A DNA stretch of 55,214 nucleotides, from positions 1 through 55,214 of the forward strand of contig JAFYHC010000060.1 of the NCBI GenBank assembly GCA_017539385.1, in the 5' to 3' direction. Shown one piece after another: positions 27,060 through 37,931 of this stretch. The notes beneath the pieces are model-generated. The model was not told the origin of the DNA, made no database searches, and saw nothing but the letters and a program-made list of their open reading frames with translations. The DNA comes from Solobacterium sp. GTDB lineage: Bacteria > Bacillota_I > Bacilli_A > Erysipelotrichales > Erysipelotrichaceae. Within the stretch, counting starts at the first letter, position 1; each line of letters opens with the position of its first letter. The position numbers and the translations under genes are program-made.

Positions 27060-28463
27060 ATGGCAAAAGAAACGATCGATAAACAGAAATTGTTTGCCGA
27101 GACACCGGTGCCGCAGGCATTGCGCATCATGGCGATCCCGACGATCATCAGCCAGGTGATCAATCTGGTATATAACATGGTCGATGCGTTCTTCATCGGA
27201 CGCACCGGCAATTCCTATATGATGGCAGCGACCTCCGTCACCCTGACGATGGTCATGATGAATGTGGCACTGTCCAATCTGTTCGGTATCGGCGGCGGTT
27301 CACTGGTAGCGCGTCTGATGGGTGTGCAGAAAGAAAAAGAAGCTAAGGCAGTCAGTTCGTTCAGCTTCTGGGGTGCGGTATGCATCGCAGCGCTGTATTC
27401 GGCTCTGATCGGTCTGTTTCTGACACCGATATTGAAGTTCCTTGGGGCATCGGAAGCGACGCTTGGCTATGCACAAAGCTATGCATTGATCGTCATTGTG
27501 ATCGGCGGTATTCCTTCGATCCTGTCACTGGCAGCGGCGCATCTCTTGCGGAATGCGGGTTTCTCGGGAAAAGCAAGCACCGGCTTAAGCATGGGCGGTA
27601 TTCTGAACTGTTTCCTGGATCCGTTATTCATGTTTGTATTGCTGCCAAAAGGGATGGAAGTCACCGGTGCAGCGATCGCTACGGCATTGTCCAATGCCAT
27701 TGCCTGTGCCTATCTGGTATTTGCCTATGTCAAAGCAGGAAAGCAGGCACCGTTAAGCCTGGTGCCAAAACTGGCACTGACCGTCAAGGCAGAAGAAAGA
27801 AAATCGCTGTTTGCGGTCGGTATCCCTTCGGCATTATTAACAGGATTGTTTGATCTTGCGAATATCTGCGTCAATATCATTGCGTCTTCGCACAGTGACA
27901 TGGTATTGGCCGGTATGGGTATTGTCATGAAGGTGGAACGTATCCCCAATGCGGTCAATATCGGCATCTGTCAGGGAATGCTGCCGATCGTGGCATATAA
28001 CTATGCATCCGGAAACCATGAGCGCATGAAGGAAACGATCCGCACCGGACGCAATGCCGGTCTGTTCATCTCCTGCTGCAGTATCGTGCTGTTCACGCTG
28101 ATGGCTGATCCGTTCGTGCGTCTGTTTCTGAGCACGAAGTCACAGGATGCCGAAGCAGCACTGCTGACCGTCGGCTATGCATCGCTGTTCCTGCGGATCC
28201 GCTGCTTTGCCTCCCCGGTGCAATTGATCAACTATCATACATCCTACTGCATGCAGGCAATGGGAAAGGGCAGGGCAACCTTATTGCATGCCTTTGTCCG
28301 TGAGCTTGTCTTCTATATCCCGCTGATGTTTATGCTGGACCATTTCCTTGGCGAAAAGGGACTGGCGATGGCTCTGCCGGCAGGGGAAGGTCTTGCGGCA
28401 ATCTTTGCATTATATCTATTGCATCGTGCGATCAAAGAGAGCGCAGTGCAGAATGTCCTGTAA
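27060..28463 (+). CDS. MATE-family multidrug/cation efflux protein
   Basis: A 467-residue, 12-segment transporter. The first half (PQALRIMAIPTIISQVINLVYNMVDAFFIGRTG) and the repeat in the second half (LFAVGIPSALLTGLFDLANICVNI) are clear MATE signatures of the DinF/NorM-like group. The ATG at 27060 follows GGGGGAGAG. It is probably monocistronic, since a terminator lies directly after the stop. Confidence 0.92.
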   Translation: MAKETIDKQKLFAETPVPQALRIMAIPTIISQVINLVYNMVDAFFIGRTGNSYMMAATSVTLTMVMMNVALSNLFGIGGGSLVARLMGVQKEKEAKAVSSFSFWGAVCIAALYSALIGLFLTPILKFLGASEATLGYAQSYALIVIVIGGIPSILSLAAAHLLRNAGFSGKASTGLSMGGILNCFLDPLFMFVLLPKGMEVTGAAIATALSNAIACAYLVFAYVKAGKQAPLSLVPKLALTVKAEERKSLFAVGIPSALLTGLFDLANICVNIIASSHSDMVLAGMGIVMKVERIPNAVNIGICQGMLPIVAYNYASGNHERMKETIRTGRNAGLFISCCSIVLFTLMADPFVRLFLSTKSQDAEAALLTVGYASLFLRIRCFASPVQLINYHTSYCMQAMGKGRATLLHAFVRELVFYIPLMFMLDHFLGEKGLAMALPAGEGLAAIFALYLLHRAIKESAVQNVL

Positions 28464-28489
28464 ATCCGGAGTGATCCGGGTTTTCTTTT
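28463..28489 (+). terminator. Intrinsic terminator after the MATE gene
   Basis: AATCCGGA (28463-28470) pairs with TCCGGGTT (28475-28482) around GTGA, followed by TTCTTTT. The stem overlaps the stop codon. Confidence 0.85.
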
Positions 28490-28503
28490 ACAAAAAACAG
28501 CTG

Positions 28504-28518
28504 TGAAAACGCTATAAT
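28504..28518 (+). promoter_or_regulatory. cre-like site overlapping the -10 of the GNAT-GH1 operon
   Basis: TGAAAACGCTATAA (28504-28517) matches the CcpA operator consensus TGWAANCGNTNWCA at 13 of 14 positions. It overlaps the -10 TATAAT (28513-28518), the standard place for catabolite repression. Confidence 0.6.
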
Positions 28519-28536
28519 GAAAAAGAGGCAATCTGT

Positions 28537-30575
<2,039 letters not shown>

Positions 30576-30587
30576 TCCGCAAAATAA

Positions 30588-30627
30588 AAGAGATGCCGTA
30601 TGCAGGAATGCATACGGCATCTTTTAT
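30588..30627. terminator. Bidirectional terminator
   Basis: GATGCCGTATGCA (30593-30605) pairs perfectly with 30610-30622 around GGAA, with A-rich sequence on the left and TTTTAT on the right. It serves GH1 on the plus strand and the aminotransferase on the minus strand. Confidence 0.92.
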
Positions 30628-30634
30628 GAACGGC

Positions 30635-31822
30635 TTACTTGTTGTAGAAGGCTGCCAGTTTTTCAAAGGCAGGCAGAGAGCGGCGAATCATGTCTGTCGC
30701 TACACAGTAGGCAATGCGTACATAGCCCGGTGTGCCGAAAGAATCGGCCGGAACAAGCAGAAGATCGAATTCTTTTGCTTTTTCACTGAAGGCACCGGCA
30801 TCCTTGACCGGAGATTTCACAAACAGATAGAACGCTCCGTCCGGATGGATGCAGGTGAAGCCCATATCGGTCAGTGCATTGTAGATGAGATCTCTTTTTT
30901 CTTTATACTCATCGAGATCAGAGACCAGACCGGTGCACTTCTCGATCACATGCTGCATAAGACTTGGCGCACATACATAGCCCAGCGCTCTTCCTGCGCC
31001 GCATACAGCTGCGTAGACATCCGTGCTGTCGGTGACATCATCCGGCACCAGCACATAGCCGATGCGCTCGCCTGGCAGTGCCAGGGATTTGGAATAGGAA
31101 TAGCACACGATCGTATCCGTGTAATACTTTGTAACAAACGGTACTTTGATATCATCGTATACCAGTTCACGGTATGGCTCATCTGTGATCAGATAGATCG
31201 GATGTCCATATGCCTCTGCGCGCTCCTGCAGGAAGGCACCAAGACGCTGGATAGATTCTTCCGTATAGACAACGCCGGAGGGATTGTTCGGGGAATTGAC
31301 GATGACCGACTTGGTCTGGAAATTGACCGCAGATTCCAGGGCTTCGAAATCGATCTGGAATGTATCCGGATCACATGCACATTCCCGTACATAGGCACCG
31401 GTCGTTTCAATGAAGACGCGGTATTCCGGGAAATACGGGGTAAAGACAACGACTTCGTCACCCGGTGTATATAATGCCGTCAGTACGATCTTCAGCGAAG
31501 CCGCTGCACCGCAAGTCATATACAGATTCTCTTTGCGGAAGGCAGTGCCGAAGCGCTTATTCAGATCATTGACAACGGCTTCGCGGCAGGCTGCGTCACC
31601 CTGTGCAGATGTATAGCCATGCAGGTAGATATCATTTCTGGAATCCAGCAGTTCACTGATCGTCTCATTGACTTTGGCAGGGGCAGGCACATTGGGATTG
31701 CCAAGACTGAAATCAAAGACATTGTCCGCTCCGACGACAGCTTTGCGCTGGTTGCCGAATTCGAAGAGATCACGAATGACAGAACGGTTGTTTCCGTAGT
31801 TTTTCATAGTGTTGTTGATCAT
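30635..31822 (-). CDS. Class I/II PLP-dependent aminotransferase
   Basis: A 395-residue fold-type I aminotransferase. NSPNNPSGVVY near residue 172 and TDEPYRELVY near 208 bind cofactor and substrate; the PLP lysine is in CYSYSKSLALPGERIGY near 240; the C-terminal Arg that binds the carboxylate is in YVRIAYC. It is close to aspartate/aromatic aminotransferases of Bacillota; the exact amino acid is undetermined. A good promoter TTGACT-17-TAAACT lies at 31890-31862 on the minus strand. Confidence 0.92.
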   Translation of the reverse strand: MINNTMKNYGNNRSVIRDLFEFGNQRKAVVGADNVFDFSLGNPNVPAPAKVNETISELLDSRNDIYLHGYTSAQGDAACREAVVNDLNKRFGTAFRKENLYMTCGAAASLKIVLTALYTPGDEVVVFTPYFPEYRVFIETTGAYVRECACDPDTFQIDFEALESAVNFQTKSVIVNSPNNPSGVVYTEESIQRLGAFLQERAEAYGHPIYLITDEPYRELVYDDIKVPFVTKYYTDTIVCYSYSKSLALPGERIGYVLVPDDVTDSTDVYAAVCGAGRALGYVCAPSLMQHVIEKCTGLVSDLDEYKEKRDLIYNALTDMGFTCIHPDGAFYLFVKSPVKDAGAFSEKAKEFDLLLVPADSFGTPGYVRIAYCVATDMIRRSLPAFEKLAAFYNK

Positions 31823-31861
31823 GCGATACTCCTGTCCGGTTTTCCCGGCTGTAATGGTTTC

Positions 31862-31890
31862 AGTTTAATACACTGAAGCGTCAGAGTCAA
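31862..31890 (-). promoter_or_regulatory. Promoter of the aminotransferase gene
   Basis: On the minus strand TTGACT (31890-31885) and TAAACT (31867-31862) are 17 bases apart, starting about 35 bases before the ATG. Confidence 0.7.
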
Positions 31891-31967
31891 TGAACACACG
31901 TTTTTGTGTATTCCGGTATGCTGTTTATGTGTTTTGCATTATTTGCTATGATTTTTTAAGAACAGTA

Positions 31968-31998
31968 TTGACCTTCCCGTTGGTGGAAGCTGTATAAA
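31968..31998 (+). promoter_or_regulatory. MerR-type promoter/operator with 19-bp spacer
   Basis: TTGACC (31968-31973) and TATAAA (31993-31998) are separated by 19 bases, the overlong spacer that MerR-family activators twist into shape. The spacer contains the dyad CTTCC-N7-GGAAG (31973-31977/31985-31989), resembling MerR/CueR-type operators. It lies just before the MerR gene, so autoregulation is expected. Confidence 0.8.
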
Positions 31999-32021
31999 AA
32001 GCATAAAGACAGGGCATGGAT

Positions 32022-32672
32022 ATGAAGATACGGACAGTAGAAGAACTTGTCGGCATTACCCGGAAGAATATCCGCTTCTATGAAGAAGAAGGGCTGCTGA
32101 CAGTAAAACGTGCGGATAACGGATATCGGGAATACGATGCGGAAGATATCGTGCGGCTCAAACAGATCAAATTCCTGCGCAGGCTGTTTGTGCCGATCGA
32201 AGAGATCCGCCGGGTCCTCGAGGGCAGTGAGACGCTGGAAGTGTGCCTGCATAAACAAAGACACGCCTATGAACAGCAGAAAAAGAATCTGGACGGGCTT
32301 TGTGCTGTGACGGACAGTCTGATCGAACAGGCCGAACATGGCAAGACACTGGAACAATTGGATATCGATGCCTGTCTGGAAGATCTGATCCGTATGGAAA
32401 AGAAAGGAATGGAATTCATGGATGTAAATGTAACAGACATCCACCGGAAGAAGACACTTGGTTCTGTGATTGGGGCACTGATCATGATCGTGCTGATGGG
32501 ACTGGCGGAAGTGCTGATCCTGTTTGGAAATTCCCAGGAGCCATTGCCGCTTCCGGTGCTGGTAGTATTCCTGTGCATCCCGGCAGTGATTGCCGGCGGT
32601 GTGATCGCTGTACTGATTCAGAGGATCCGTGAGATCCGGAAAGGAGAAGAAGATGAAGCTGCTAAGTATTGA
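32022..32672 (+). CDS. MerR-family regulator with C-terminal membrane segments
   Basis: A 216-residue protein. Residues 1-70 are a MerR winged helix (TVEELVGITRKNIRFYEEEGLL, then YREYDAEDIVRLKQIKFLRRL), 75-120 a coiled coil for dimerisation, and 140-200 two hydrophobic helices (VIGALIMIVLMGLAEVLILFG and LPVLVVFLCIPAVIAGGVIAVLI), so the regulator is probably membrane bound. It has no cysteine pair for metal sensing. ATG at 32022 is eight bases behind AGGG. It overlaps the YbjQ gene by 20 bases. Confidence 0.88.
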   Translation: MKIRTVEELVGITRKNIRFYEEEGLLTVKRADNGYREYDAEDIVRLKQIKFLRRLFVPIEEIRRVLEGSETLEVCLHKQRHAYEQQKKNLDGLCAVTDSLIEQAEHGKTLEQLDIDACLEDLIRMEKKGMEFMDVNVTDIHRKKTLGSVIGALIMIVLMGLAEVLILFGNSQEPLPLPVLVVFLCIPAVIAGGVIAVLIQRIREIRKGEEDEAAKY

Positions 32673-32997
32673 TTATATTCCGGGACAGAAAATAGAAGCC
32701 ATCGGAATGGTAAAAGGAGCGGTCGTACAGACCAAGCATTTTGGAAAGGACTTCATGGCCGGCATGAAGACACTGGTCGGCGGTGAGATCGTTGCCTATA
32801 CGGAAATGCTGAATGAAGCAAGACAGATCGCTGTAAAGCGCATGGTGGATGAAGCAATGGAGCTGGAAGCAGACGCAGTCATCGGTGTGCGCTATGGTTC
32901 GGCACAGATGATGCAGGGTGCTGCGGAAGTGATTGCGTACGGAACAGCGGTACGCTTTGTAACAGACGATGATAACGGAAGCACGGATCGTCGGTGA
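32653..32997 (+). CDS. YbjQ/UPF0145 family protein
   Basis: A 114-residue protein with the family core: IPGQKIEAIGMVKGAVVQ, then LNEARQIAVKRMVDEAMELEADAVIGVRYG. The family forms pentameric rings; its role is unresolved. The ATG at 32653 follows AAAGGAGA inside the end of the MerR gene, so it is coupled, and is probably under MerR control. Confidence 0.85.
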   Translation: MKLLSIDYIPGQKIEAIGMVKGAVVQTKHFGKDFMAGMKTLVGGEIVAYTEMLNEARQIAVKRMVDEAMELEADAVIGVRYGSAQMMQGAAEVIAYGTAVRFVTDDDNGSTDRR

Positions 32998-33889
32998 AGG
33001 GACGAATTACCCGCTTTCAGCGGAACTGGTTCTGCCGGACGGACAGGGACCGTTTCCTGCTGCGGTATTGGTACATGGCAGCGGAACAAGCGACAAAGAT
33101 GAACGCATCGGCAAACTGACGCCGTTCAAAGACCTTGCGTATGGACTGGCGCGTCATGGCATCGCCGTGCTGCGGTATGATAAGCGGCCGTACAAACATG
33201 CCCGCCGCATGATGAAAGACGGCCTGATCACAGTCCGCCAAGAGACGATCGAAGACGCGGTACTGGCTTCCAAGATGCTGAAAAACGATCCCCGGATCGA
33301 CGCGGAGAAGGTATTCATCATCGGCCACAGCATGGGCGCGATGCTTGCCGGACGCATTGATGCGGAAGGCGGTGACTTTGCCGGAATCATCATGATGGCA
33401 GGCACACCAAACCGGATGGAAGATCTTCTGTTGCGGCAACTGAACGAAGTACATCGGGACAGCAGAGGCCTTGTGAAGTGGATCGTTGGCAGACAGCTCA
33501 GAAAGATGGAAAAACAGCTGGGTGGCCTGTATGACATGGATGAACAGACGGCGAAGCAGAAGAAATTCGGCGGCGGAACGACACTCTGGTATTTCAGGGA
33601 AATGGGTATGCATCCGGCAGCGGACTACCTCAATGCACATAGTAAGCCGGTACTCATCATGCAGGGCGAAAACGATGCACAGGTCTCACTGACGGAAGAC
33701 TTTGAAGCATGGAAAGACGTGCTGAAAGACAGAAAAAATGTCACCTACCGGCAGTTTCCGGGACTCAGCCATCTCTTCGTACCCTCTGAAGAACGCACCA
33801 TATTGAAAGCGAGTAAAGAATCCCGGAAAGAAAAGCATATTCCCGACAATGTGATCGAAGAGATCGCGGCATGGATCCACAGCCTGTAA
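32969..33889 (+). CDS. Alpha/beta hydrolase (dienelactone hydrolase/acyl-peptidase-like)
   Basis: A 306-residue alpha/beta hydrolase without signal peptide. AVLVHGSGTSDKDE near residue 31 is the oxyanion region, IIGHSMGAMLAG near 118 carries the Ser nucleophile, and the His is in GLSHLFVP near 268. It starts inside the end of the YbjQ gene (29-base overlap) without a strong ribosome site, implying translation by coupling. Substrate unknown; peptide, ester or acyl cleavage are all possible. Confidence 0.83.
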   Translation: MITEARIVGEGTNYPLSAELVLPDGQGPFPAAVLVHGSGTSDKDERIGKLTPFKDLAYGLARHGIAVLRYDKRPYKHARRMMKDGLITVRQETIEDAVLASKMLKNDPRIDAEKVFIIGHSMGAMLAGRIDAEGGDFAGIIMMAGTPNRMEDLLLRQLNEVHRDSRGLVKWIVGRQLRKMEKQLGGLYDMDEQTAKQKKFGGGTTLWYFREMGMHPAADYLNAHSKPVLIMQGENDAQVSLTEDFEAWKDVLKDRKNVTYRQFPGLSHLFVPSEERTILKASKESRKEKHIPDNVIEEIAAWIHSL

Positions 33890-33955
33890 GGCTGCAGGTC
33901 CATGCCTTTTTTGTCCGCTTCCTGCTACAATGAAAGAAGAAAGCAAGGTGAGCAC

Positions 33956-35341
33956 ATGATCGTAAAAGCAATTATGGTGCCCCATCCCCCAATTGCACTG
34001 CATGAGGTGGGAAAGGGCAGAGAACAGGAAATACAGGCTACCCTGGATGCGTATCAGAAAGCCTGCAAAGAGATCGCAGACGCCAGACCGGAAACGGTGA
34101 TCGTACTGTCTCCCCATGCCATCATGTACAGGGACTATTTCCAGATTTCTTCCGGTCATGAGGCATTTGGAAACATGGGCCGCTTCGATGCCAGACAGGT
34201 GCGCTTCCATGAATACTACGATACGGAGTTTACAGAGGTATTATCGCAATTGCTGGAAGAAGAAGGTATTTCCGGAGGAACGGACTATGACCGTCAGCCG
34301 CAGTTGGATCATGGAACGATGGTGCCGCTGTATTTCCTGGAAAAGCAGTATACGGACTTTCAGCTGGTGCGGATCGGACTGAGCGGTCTGCCGTTAATGG
34401 ATCACTATCGTCTTGGACAGATGATCACCAAAACAGCAGAGCAATTGGGACGGCGTATTGCTGTGATCGCCAGCGGTGATCTTGCCCACTGTCAGAAGGA
34501 AGACGGACCATATGGACTGGATCCCGCCGGTCCGGAATATGATGAAAAGATCATGCATACGATGGGAAGCGGCGCATTTGGCGAACTGCTTTCCTATGCC
34601 CCGGAATTCCTGGAGAAAGCACAGGAATGCGGTCATCGTGCCTTTGTCATACTGGCAGGCATCCTGGATGGAAGGGCAGTGATGCCCCATGTACTGTCCC
34701 ATGAAGCGACATTTGGTGTCGGTTATGGCATCGTGACGTATGACATACTGGGACAGGATGAAAACAGGCACTTCCTGCAGACATATGAAAAAGAGCAATT
34801 GGCATCTTTGCGCAAAGAAGCAGATAACAGCGATGCCTATGTACAGCTGGCACGAAAGGCGGTGGAACGGTGGGTGAATACCCGTACGGTACTGCCGGTG
34901 CCGCGTGATCTGCCGGAAGAAATGCTTGCAAAAGAAGCAGGTGTCTTTGTGTCTTTGCATATGCATGGGCAATTGCGCGGCTGTATCGGAACGATCTATC
35001 CGGTGCAGGAATGCATCGCCGAAGAGATCATACGCAATGCGATCAGTGCATGTGCCCGGGATCCCCGCTTTTCACCGGTAATGACGAAGGAGCTTCCCTG
35101 GCTGCGTATCAATGTGGATGTATTATCCGATCCGGAGCGCATTCCGGATGCGTCGTATCTTGATCCGAAGCGCTATGGCGTTATCTGCTCCTGCAGAGGA
35201 CACCGGGGATTGTTATTGCCAGATCTGGAAGGTGTGGATACAGTGGAAGAGCAGATCGATATTGCCTGCCGCAAGGGCGGCATCGATCCGCTGGATGAAG
35301 ATCTGGAATTACAGCGCTTTGAGGTGATCCGCCATGTGTGA
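33956..35341 (+). CDS. AmmeMemoRadiSam fusion: Memo-like (B) plus AMMECR1 (A)
   Basis: A 461-residue two-domain protein. Residues 1-260 are a class III extradiol-dioxygenase-like Memo domain (PHPPIALHEVGKGRE, VIVLSPHAIMYRDYF, ASGDLAHCQKEDGPYGLDPAG with metal-type His). Residues 285-461 are AMMECR1 (GVFVSLHMHGQLRGCIGTIYPVQ, IRNAISACARDPRFSPV). The partner radical SAM gene begins eight bases before its end. These three domains co-occur widely; the pathway is still poorly defined. ATG at 33956 is behind AAGGTG. Confidence 0.9.
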   Translation: MIVKAIMVPHPPIALHEVGKGREQEIQATLDAYQKACKEIADARPETVIVLSPHAIMYRDYFQISSGHEAFGNMGRFDARQVRFHEYYDTEFTEVLSQLLEEEGISGGTDYDRQPQLDHGTMVPLYFLEKQYTDFQLVRIGLSGLPLMDHYRLGQMITKTAEQLGRRIAVIASGDLAHCQKEDGPYGLDPAGPEYDEKIMHTMGSGAFGELLSYAPEFLEKAQECGHRAFVILAGILDGRAVMPHVLSHEATFGVGYGIVTYDILGQDENRHFLQTYEKEQLASLRKEADNSDAYVQLARKAVERWVNTRTVLPVPRDLPEEMLAKEAGVFVSLHMHGQLRGCIGTIYPVQECIAEEIIRNAISACARDPRFSPVMTKELPWLRINVDVLSDPERIPDASYLDPKRYGVICSCRGHRGLLLPDLEGVDTVEEQIDIACRKGGIDPLDEDLELQRFEVIRHV

Positions 35342-36152
35342 TGTGCGCTGCACCGTATGTCCGCACCAGTGTCTCATACCGGAAGGAAAGCATGGCTTCT
35401 GCCGGGCAAGAGGCACGCGCAATGGGAAGAATGTGTCCCTGAATTACGGAAAACTGACATCTCTTGCCATCGACCCGATCGAAAAGAAGCCGTTAGCCCG
35501 TTATATGCCGGGATCGTATATTCTTTCCGTGGGAAGTTTTGGCTGTGATCTGGCATGTCCGTTCTGTCAGAACCATACGATCTCCATGCATGGGGAAGAA
35601 GACAGCACGGTATATGATGTATCGCCGCAGGAACTGGCAAACATCGCTCTCTCGCACCCAGAAAGCATCGGCGTTGCTTTCACCTACAATGAGCCGCTCA
35701 TCGGCTGGGAATACATACGCGATACAGCAAAATTGCTCAGACCCCATGGGCAGAAGATCGTGCTTGTTACAAATGGCTGCGTTTCTGAATGGGTCATGGA
35801 AGAAGTGCTTCCCTATGTAGATGCGATGAATATCGATCTCAAAGGGGCTGTGAATTTCTATCGGGAGCTGCAGGGGGATTACGATACAGTCAGGGCAAAT
35901 ATTGCGCTTGCCGCAAAGAGCTGCCATGTGGAAGTGACTTCTTTGATCATTCCCGGCAAAAATGACAGTGATGCATGGATCGAAGCGGAAAGCAGATGGC
36001 TTGCCTCTTTGGATCCTTCGATCGTACTGCATCTGACACGCTACTTCCCGCGCTACCGGTATACCATACCGGCAACGGACAAAGATACACTGGTACGCAT
36101 GAAAACGATCGCCGAAAGATATCTGGATACGGTGCTTCTGGGCAATGTGTGA
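35334..36152 (+). CDS. AmmeMemoRadiSam radical SAM protein (AmrS-like)
   Basis: A 272-residue radical SAM protein. The cluster cysteines are in FGCDLACPFCQNHTIS near residue 70 (CX3CX2C). The N-terminal VRCTVCPHQCLIPEG with its four Cys suggests a second metal site. FTYNEPLIGWEY and ITNGCVS-type blocks follow, as in the pyruvate formate-lyase activase-like branch. It overlaps the Memo-AMMECR1 gene by eight bases. Confidence 0.9.
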   Translation: MCDVRCTVCPHQCLIPEGKHGFCRARGTRNGKNVSLNYGKLTSLAIDPIEKKPLARYMPGSYILSVGSFGCDLACPFCQNHTISMHGEEDSTVYDVSPQELANIALSHPESIGVAFTYNEPLIGWEYIRDTAKLLRPHGQKIVLVTNGCVSEWVMEEVLPYVDAMNIDLKGAVNFYRELQGDYDTVRANIALAAKSCHVEVTSLIIPGKNDSDAWIEAESRWLASLDPSIVLHLTRYFPRYRYTIPATDKDTLVRMKTIAERYLDTVLLGNV

Positions 36153-36174
36153 TCCGTATGCAAAAGGAGACGCT

Positions 36175-36999
36175 ATGGTAAAAGAACAGATACGATTGAT
36201 GCTGGCAGATGTGGACGGCACACTGGTAGATTCGAAAAAACAGGTCATGCCCGTCACACGGAAAGAGATCAATGCCCTGCATGAGAAGGGAATACGCTTC
36301 GGCATCGCTTCCGGACGCTCTCCCTATGCTGTGCGCCATCTGATCTATGAATGGGGGATCGGAGAAGCAGTCGATCTGATCGTCGGCTTCAACGGTGCCA
36401 TGGTCATGGACTGTCACAGCGGTGAGATGCTGTCGGTATTATCCATGTCCGGACAGGCACTGAATGAGATTCAGGAGAATTTCCAAGAGTTCCAGTTCAA
36501 TCTTGGCATCTATGATGAAGAAAGCTACCATGTGCTCTATGATGATGAGAGATCCCGCAAGACTGCAGAAAGCAACCGTTTCTCGTATGTCGTGGATGGC
36601 CTTGAAGGGTATGCACAAAAGCAATTGCCAAAGGCACTGCTTACCGCAGAACCGGAAGAACTGGACCGCATCACGGCATATTACGAAGCCATGACGCCGC
36701 CCCGGTATTACCGCATGTTCCGCTCGGCCAATGACCGCAGTGAGTGCGTGGATCCGCAATTGACAAAGTCAAAAGGCATCGCGATCCTGTGTGAAAAACT
36801 GGGACTGTCCAGAGAAGAAGTGATGACCTTTGGCGATATGATGAATGATTATGAGATGATCCGGGATTATGTCGGTGTTGCCATGGGTAATGCGGATGAG
36901 AGGGTCAAGGAAGCTGCCAGGTATGTGATCGGTTCCAACGATGAAGACGGGATCGGGTACTTCCTGCAGAAGGAGTTTGCACATGAAAAGAATGCTTAG
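36175..36999 (+). CDS. Cof-type HAD hydrolase
   Basis: A 274-residue HAD-IIB phosphatase: LMLADVDGTLVDSKK near residue 10, GIASGRSPYA near 46, KSKGIAILCEKLG near 196 and TFGDMMNDYEMI near 218. Its closest look is YidA-like sugar-phosphate phosphatases. ATG at 36175 is five bases behind AAAGGAG. The rhodanese gene starts inside its 3' end. Confidence 0.88.
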   Translation: MVKEQIRLMLADVDGTLVDSKKQVMPVTRKEINALHEKGIRFGIASGRSPYAVRHLIYEWGIGEAVDLIVGFNGAMVMDCHSGEMLSVLSMSGQALNEIQENFQEFQFNLGIYDEESYHVLYDDERSRKTAESNRFSYVVDGLEGYAQKQLPKALLTAEPEELDRITAYYEAMTPPRYYRMFRSANDRSECVDPQLTKSKGIAILCEKLGLSREEVMTFGDMMNDYEMIRDYVGVAMGNADERVKEAARYVIGSNDEDGIGYFLQKEFAHEKNA

Positions 37000-37720
37000 A
37001 AGGATCATGGCAGGAGTGTTACTGATGATGACCGGATGCACAGCAGCCAGCAGCGCTGTTTCCTATCGCCATATCAGTCAGGATGAAGCGATACGGATCA
37101 TGGAGAAAGAAAAAGATTACATCCTGCTGGATGTACGCACACAGGAGGAATATGCCCAGAAACATATTCCCGGTGCCATCTGTATTCCCAATGAAACGAT
37201 CACCGATGCACCGCCGATGGAATTGCCCGACAAAGACCAGCTGATCTTGATCTACTGCCGCACGGGCAACCGCTCCAAACAGGCAGCGCAGAAACTGGCA
37301 GACATGGGATATACCAATATACTGGAGATCGGCGGAATCAATATCTGGATGGGAGAGACGGTCAGTGACATTGAACCGGTATTGATGCTGGATGCCCATC
37401 CGGCAGTGGACAACGACGGCATTCTGTTTGAAGTGACCGGCTATGACAGCCAGCAGCTGACGGCTCTGATCACCAACAAGACCGATGCATCCTTCAGCTA
37501 TGGCGAACCATTTGCACTCTATAGGAAAGAGGGTGATGCCTGGCTGCCGGTGGAATGGGAAGATGAACCGGTCTGGATCATGATCGCATATGATCTGCCG
37601 CCGCAGGAATCCGTTACCGTCACATGTCCTCTGAATGGCATTTTAAACATCGATTCCGGGGAATATAAACTGGAAAAGAGTTCACTTACGACCGAATTTA
37701 CGCTGGTATACAGTGAGTGA
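36983..37720 (+). CDS. Rhodanese-domain lipoprotein
   Basis: A 245-residue exported lipoprotein. The signal peptide ends in a lipobox LMMTGC, so Cys19 would be lipidated and the protein anchored outside the membrane. Residues 25-120 are a rhodanese domain with catalytic Cys in LILIYCRTGNRSKQ. The remaining 120 residues form a beta-rich domain (FEVTGYDSQQLTALITNKTDASFSYG), like an immunoglobulin-like BsuPI module. It may transfer or sense sulfane sulfur at the surface. It overlaps the HAD gene by 17 bases. Confidence 0.87.
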   Translation: MKRMLRRIMAGVLLMMTGCTAASSAVSYRHISQDEAIRIMEKEKDYILLDVRTQEEYAQKHIPGAICIPNETITDAPPMELPDKDQLILIYCRTGNRSKQAAQKLADMGYTNILEIGGINIWMGETVSDIEPVLMLDAHPAVDNDGILFEVTGYDSQQLTALITNKTDASFSYGEPFALYRKEGDAWLPVEWEDEPVWIMIAYDLPPQESVTVTCPLNGILNIDSGEYKLEKSSLTTEFTLVYSE

Positions 37721-37748
37721 CGGTTTTTCCGCCCGCATAGAAAAAGTG

Positions 37749-37757
37749 TGCTACAAT
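37749..37757 (+). promoter_or_regulatory. Extended -10 promoter of tRNA-Val
   Basis: TGCTACAAT (TACAAT at 37752-37757) lies about ten bases before the tRNA; there is no good -35. Confidence 0.55.
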
Positions 37758-37767
37758 AGTGTGGCAC

Positions 37768-37840
37768 GGAGGCTTAGCTCAGTTGGGAGAGCGCACCCTT
37801 CACAGGGGTGATGTCGCAGGTTCGAGTCCTGTAGCCTCCA
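37768..37840 (+). tRNA. tRNA-Val (anticodon CAC)
   Basis: Cloverleaf: acceptor GGAGGCT/AGCCTCC (37768-37774/37833-37839) with discriminator A; D arm GCTC...GAGC; anticodon stem CACCC/GGGTG with loop TTCACAG, so the anticodon is CAC (reads GUG); T arm GCAGG-TTCGAGT-CCTGT. CCA is not encoded. A T run follows as terminator. Confidence 0.93.
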
Positions 37841-37931
37841 CGTTTTTTTATGCTCCGGTTTCCTTCTATATGACGGAATTCATTTGATATAATGAAGTAA
37901 AGAATCATTTCATAGTTCAGGAGGAAAAATA

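Noticed and set aside
33890..33955. Terminator behind the alpha/beta hydrolase
   Set aside because: AGGC...GCCT with a T run is only a four-pair stem; too weak to list as a feature.
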